64,000 nucleotides of DNA, taken from the NCBI RefSeq assembly GCF_011751765.2, contig NZ_CP061169.1, forward strand, positions 1,426,001-1,490,000, written 5' to 3'. Shown here piece after piece: positions 63,378 to 64,000 of the stretch; the stretch's first letter is position 1, and each line of letters begins with the position of its first letter. Position numbers and translations under genes: made by a program. Origin of the DNA: Paramicrobacterium chengjingii. GTDB taxonomy: Bacteria > Actinomycetota > Actinomycetes > Actinomycetales > Microbacteriaceae. The notes under the pieces are model-generated. The model was not told the DNA's origin, ran no database searches, and saw only the letters and a program-made list of their open reading frames with translations.

Positions 63378-64000
63378 GTGAGCGTGTATCTCGATCATGC
63401 CGCCACGACTCCCATGCGTGCGGAGTCACGCGCGGCGTACACTGACGCGCTCGATATCGTCGGCAACCCGGCATCAATTCACGGAGTCGGGCAGAGGGCA
63501 AAGCAGCTTCTCGAAGAGTCGCGAGAGACTATCGCGCGCTCGATCGGCTGCGACTCGATCGAAGTGATTCTCACCTCGGGCGGAACAGAAGCGATCAACC
63601 TCGCGCTTAAGGGACTGTTCTGGTCGCGCAATGCCGAGGGAACGCGTCCGATCATTCTCGCGCCGGGAGGCGAACATCACGCGACGATCGACACGCTCGA
63701 TTGGCTTGCCGCACACGACCACGCGGACGTTCGATGGCTTCCGCTCGACGCCGAGGGAACTTTGCAGCCGGGCGTGCTCGACGCGGCACTGACCGAGGCG
63801 CACGGGAGTTGCGCCGTTGCCACAGTCATCTACGCGAACAACGAGGTCGGCACTGTTCAACCGATTGTCGAACTCGGCCGGGTTGCTGCACGGCATGGGG
63901 TTCCGCTTCACGCCGATGCGGTGGCGGCATACGGTCACGTCCCCATCGACATCGCGGACCTGCGTGCGACGAGCGGGGCGTCGGAAGCATCCGGACTTGT
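63378..64000 (+). CDS. cysteine desulfurase family protein (N-terminal part, runs off the window)
   Basis: 207 codons are open to the window edge. YLDHAATTPM at the start, TSGGTEAINLAL, GGEHHATIDT (cofactor-stacking His) and VIYANNEVGTVQPI are the class V PLP-enzyme motifs; the HADAV stretch precedes the region of the PLP lysine, which is outside the window. It provides sulfur for Fe-S clusters or tRNA thiolation; in Actinobacteria a gene of this type is often followed by mnmA. GTG 63378 is the likely start; a second GTG lies two codons on. Confidence 0.92.
   Translation, partial: MSVYLDHAATTPMRAESRAAYTDALDIVGNPASIHGVGQRAKQLLEESRETIARSIGCDSIEVILTSGGTEAINLALKGLFWSRNAEGTRPIILAPGGEHHATIDTLDWLAAHDHADVRWLPLDAEGTLQPGVLDAALTEAHGSCAVATVIYANNEVGTVQPIVELGRVAARHGVPLHADAVAAYGHVPIDIADLRATSGASEASGL

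Noticed and set aside
1..64000. CRISPR arrays, insertion sequences, prophage or attachment sites.
   Set aside because: No spaced direct repeats, transposase or phage-like genes were seen, and the tRNA genes have no adjacent integrase.

Overview
The window is a gene-dense stretch of actinobacterial core chromosome, most likely from a member of Microbacteriaceae. This rests on protein family content, on G+C that looks close to 60 % by eye, on frequent GTG and TTG starts, and on a characteristic gene order: leuCD-murA-plsC-gpsA-ddl, thiL/rsmD/recG/coaD, yceD-rpmF-rnc-mutM-smc-ftsY, rpsP-khpA-rimM-trmD, rplS-lepB-rnhB-DUF2469-yraN-comM-dprA-xerC, and rpsB-tsf-pyrH-frr-cdsA. I see no phage, insertion sequence, CRISPR array or rRNA. 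Almost every base lies in a gene, and no gap exceeds 300 bases.

Layout. 1-6.4 kb: the end of gltX, an FAD oxidoreductase, tRNA-Gln(CTG), two diacylglycerol-kinase-family genes on either side of a divergent MFS exporter / HTH regulator pair and a metallo-hydrolase, then tRNA-Glu(CTC). 6.4-12.1 kb: a peptide-type ABC importer operon (binding lipoprotein, two permeases, a fused double ATPase) with LacI-like palindromes at its promoter. 12.1-13.3 kb: a probable yybP-ykoY (Mn2+) riboswitch and a TerC membrane protein. 13.3-19.7 kb: leuCD behind a short leucine-rich leader ORF, then envelope and phospholipid genes (murA, plsC, gpsA, ddl). 19.7-24.5 kb: a DUF3515 lipoprotein, thiL, rsmD, recG, coaD. 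24.5-29 kb: moxR-DUF58-transglutaminase. 29-36.7 kb: yceD-rpmF-rnc-mutM-smc-ftsY-DUF2004. 36.7-41.1 kb: lipoate genes lipA and lipB, ffh, and a YbdK-type ligase. 41.4-51.3 kb: ribosomal, tRNA-modification, secretion, nuclease and DNA-processing genes. 51.2-56.4 kb: an M23 peptidase, then rpsB-tsf-pyrH-frr-cdsA. 56.4-64 kb: a DivIVA-repeat protein, a lytic transglycosylase, a small Cys/His protein, a hydrolase, an AI-2E-family permease, an odd 613-residue membrane/lipoprotein fusion, a thioredoxin-TPR protein, ybaK, and the start of a cysteine desulfurase.

How the genes work together. Most of the window serves translation (S2, S16, L19, L32, EF-Ts, Frr, RimM, TrmD, RsmD, YceD, Map), protein targeting (Ffh, FtsY, LepB), chromosome maintenance (Smc, RecG, MutM, XerC, DprA) and envelope and lipid synthesis (MurA, Ddl, PlsC, GpsA, CdsA, DAG kinases).

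Regulation is the most interesting layer. Many operon-first genes have a TANNNT-type -10 hexamer ending 6-8 bases before the start codon, which implies leaderless mRNAs. The same arrangement places a 13-codon ORF with four leucine codons directly upstream of leuCD, overlapping a hairpin: a candidate leaderless leucine attenuator. Other regulatory signals are a bidirectional -10 shared by thiL and a DUF3515 gene, a repeated palindromic operator between an exporter and its HTH regulator, a hairpin inside the 5' end of rnc, and apparent enrichment of the hexamer GGATGC/GCATCC on both strands.
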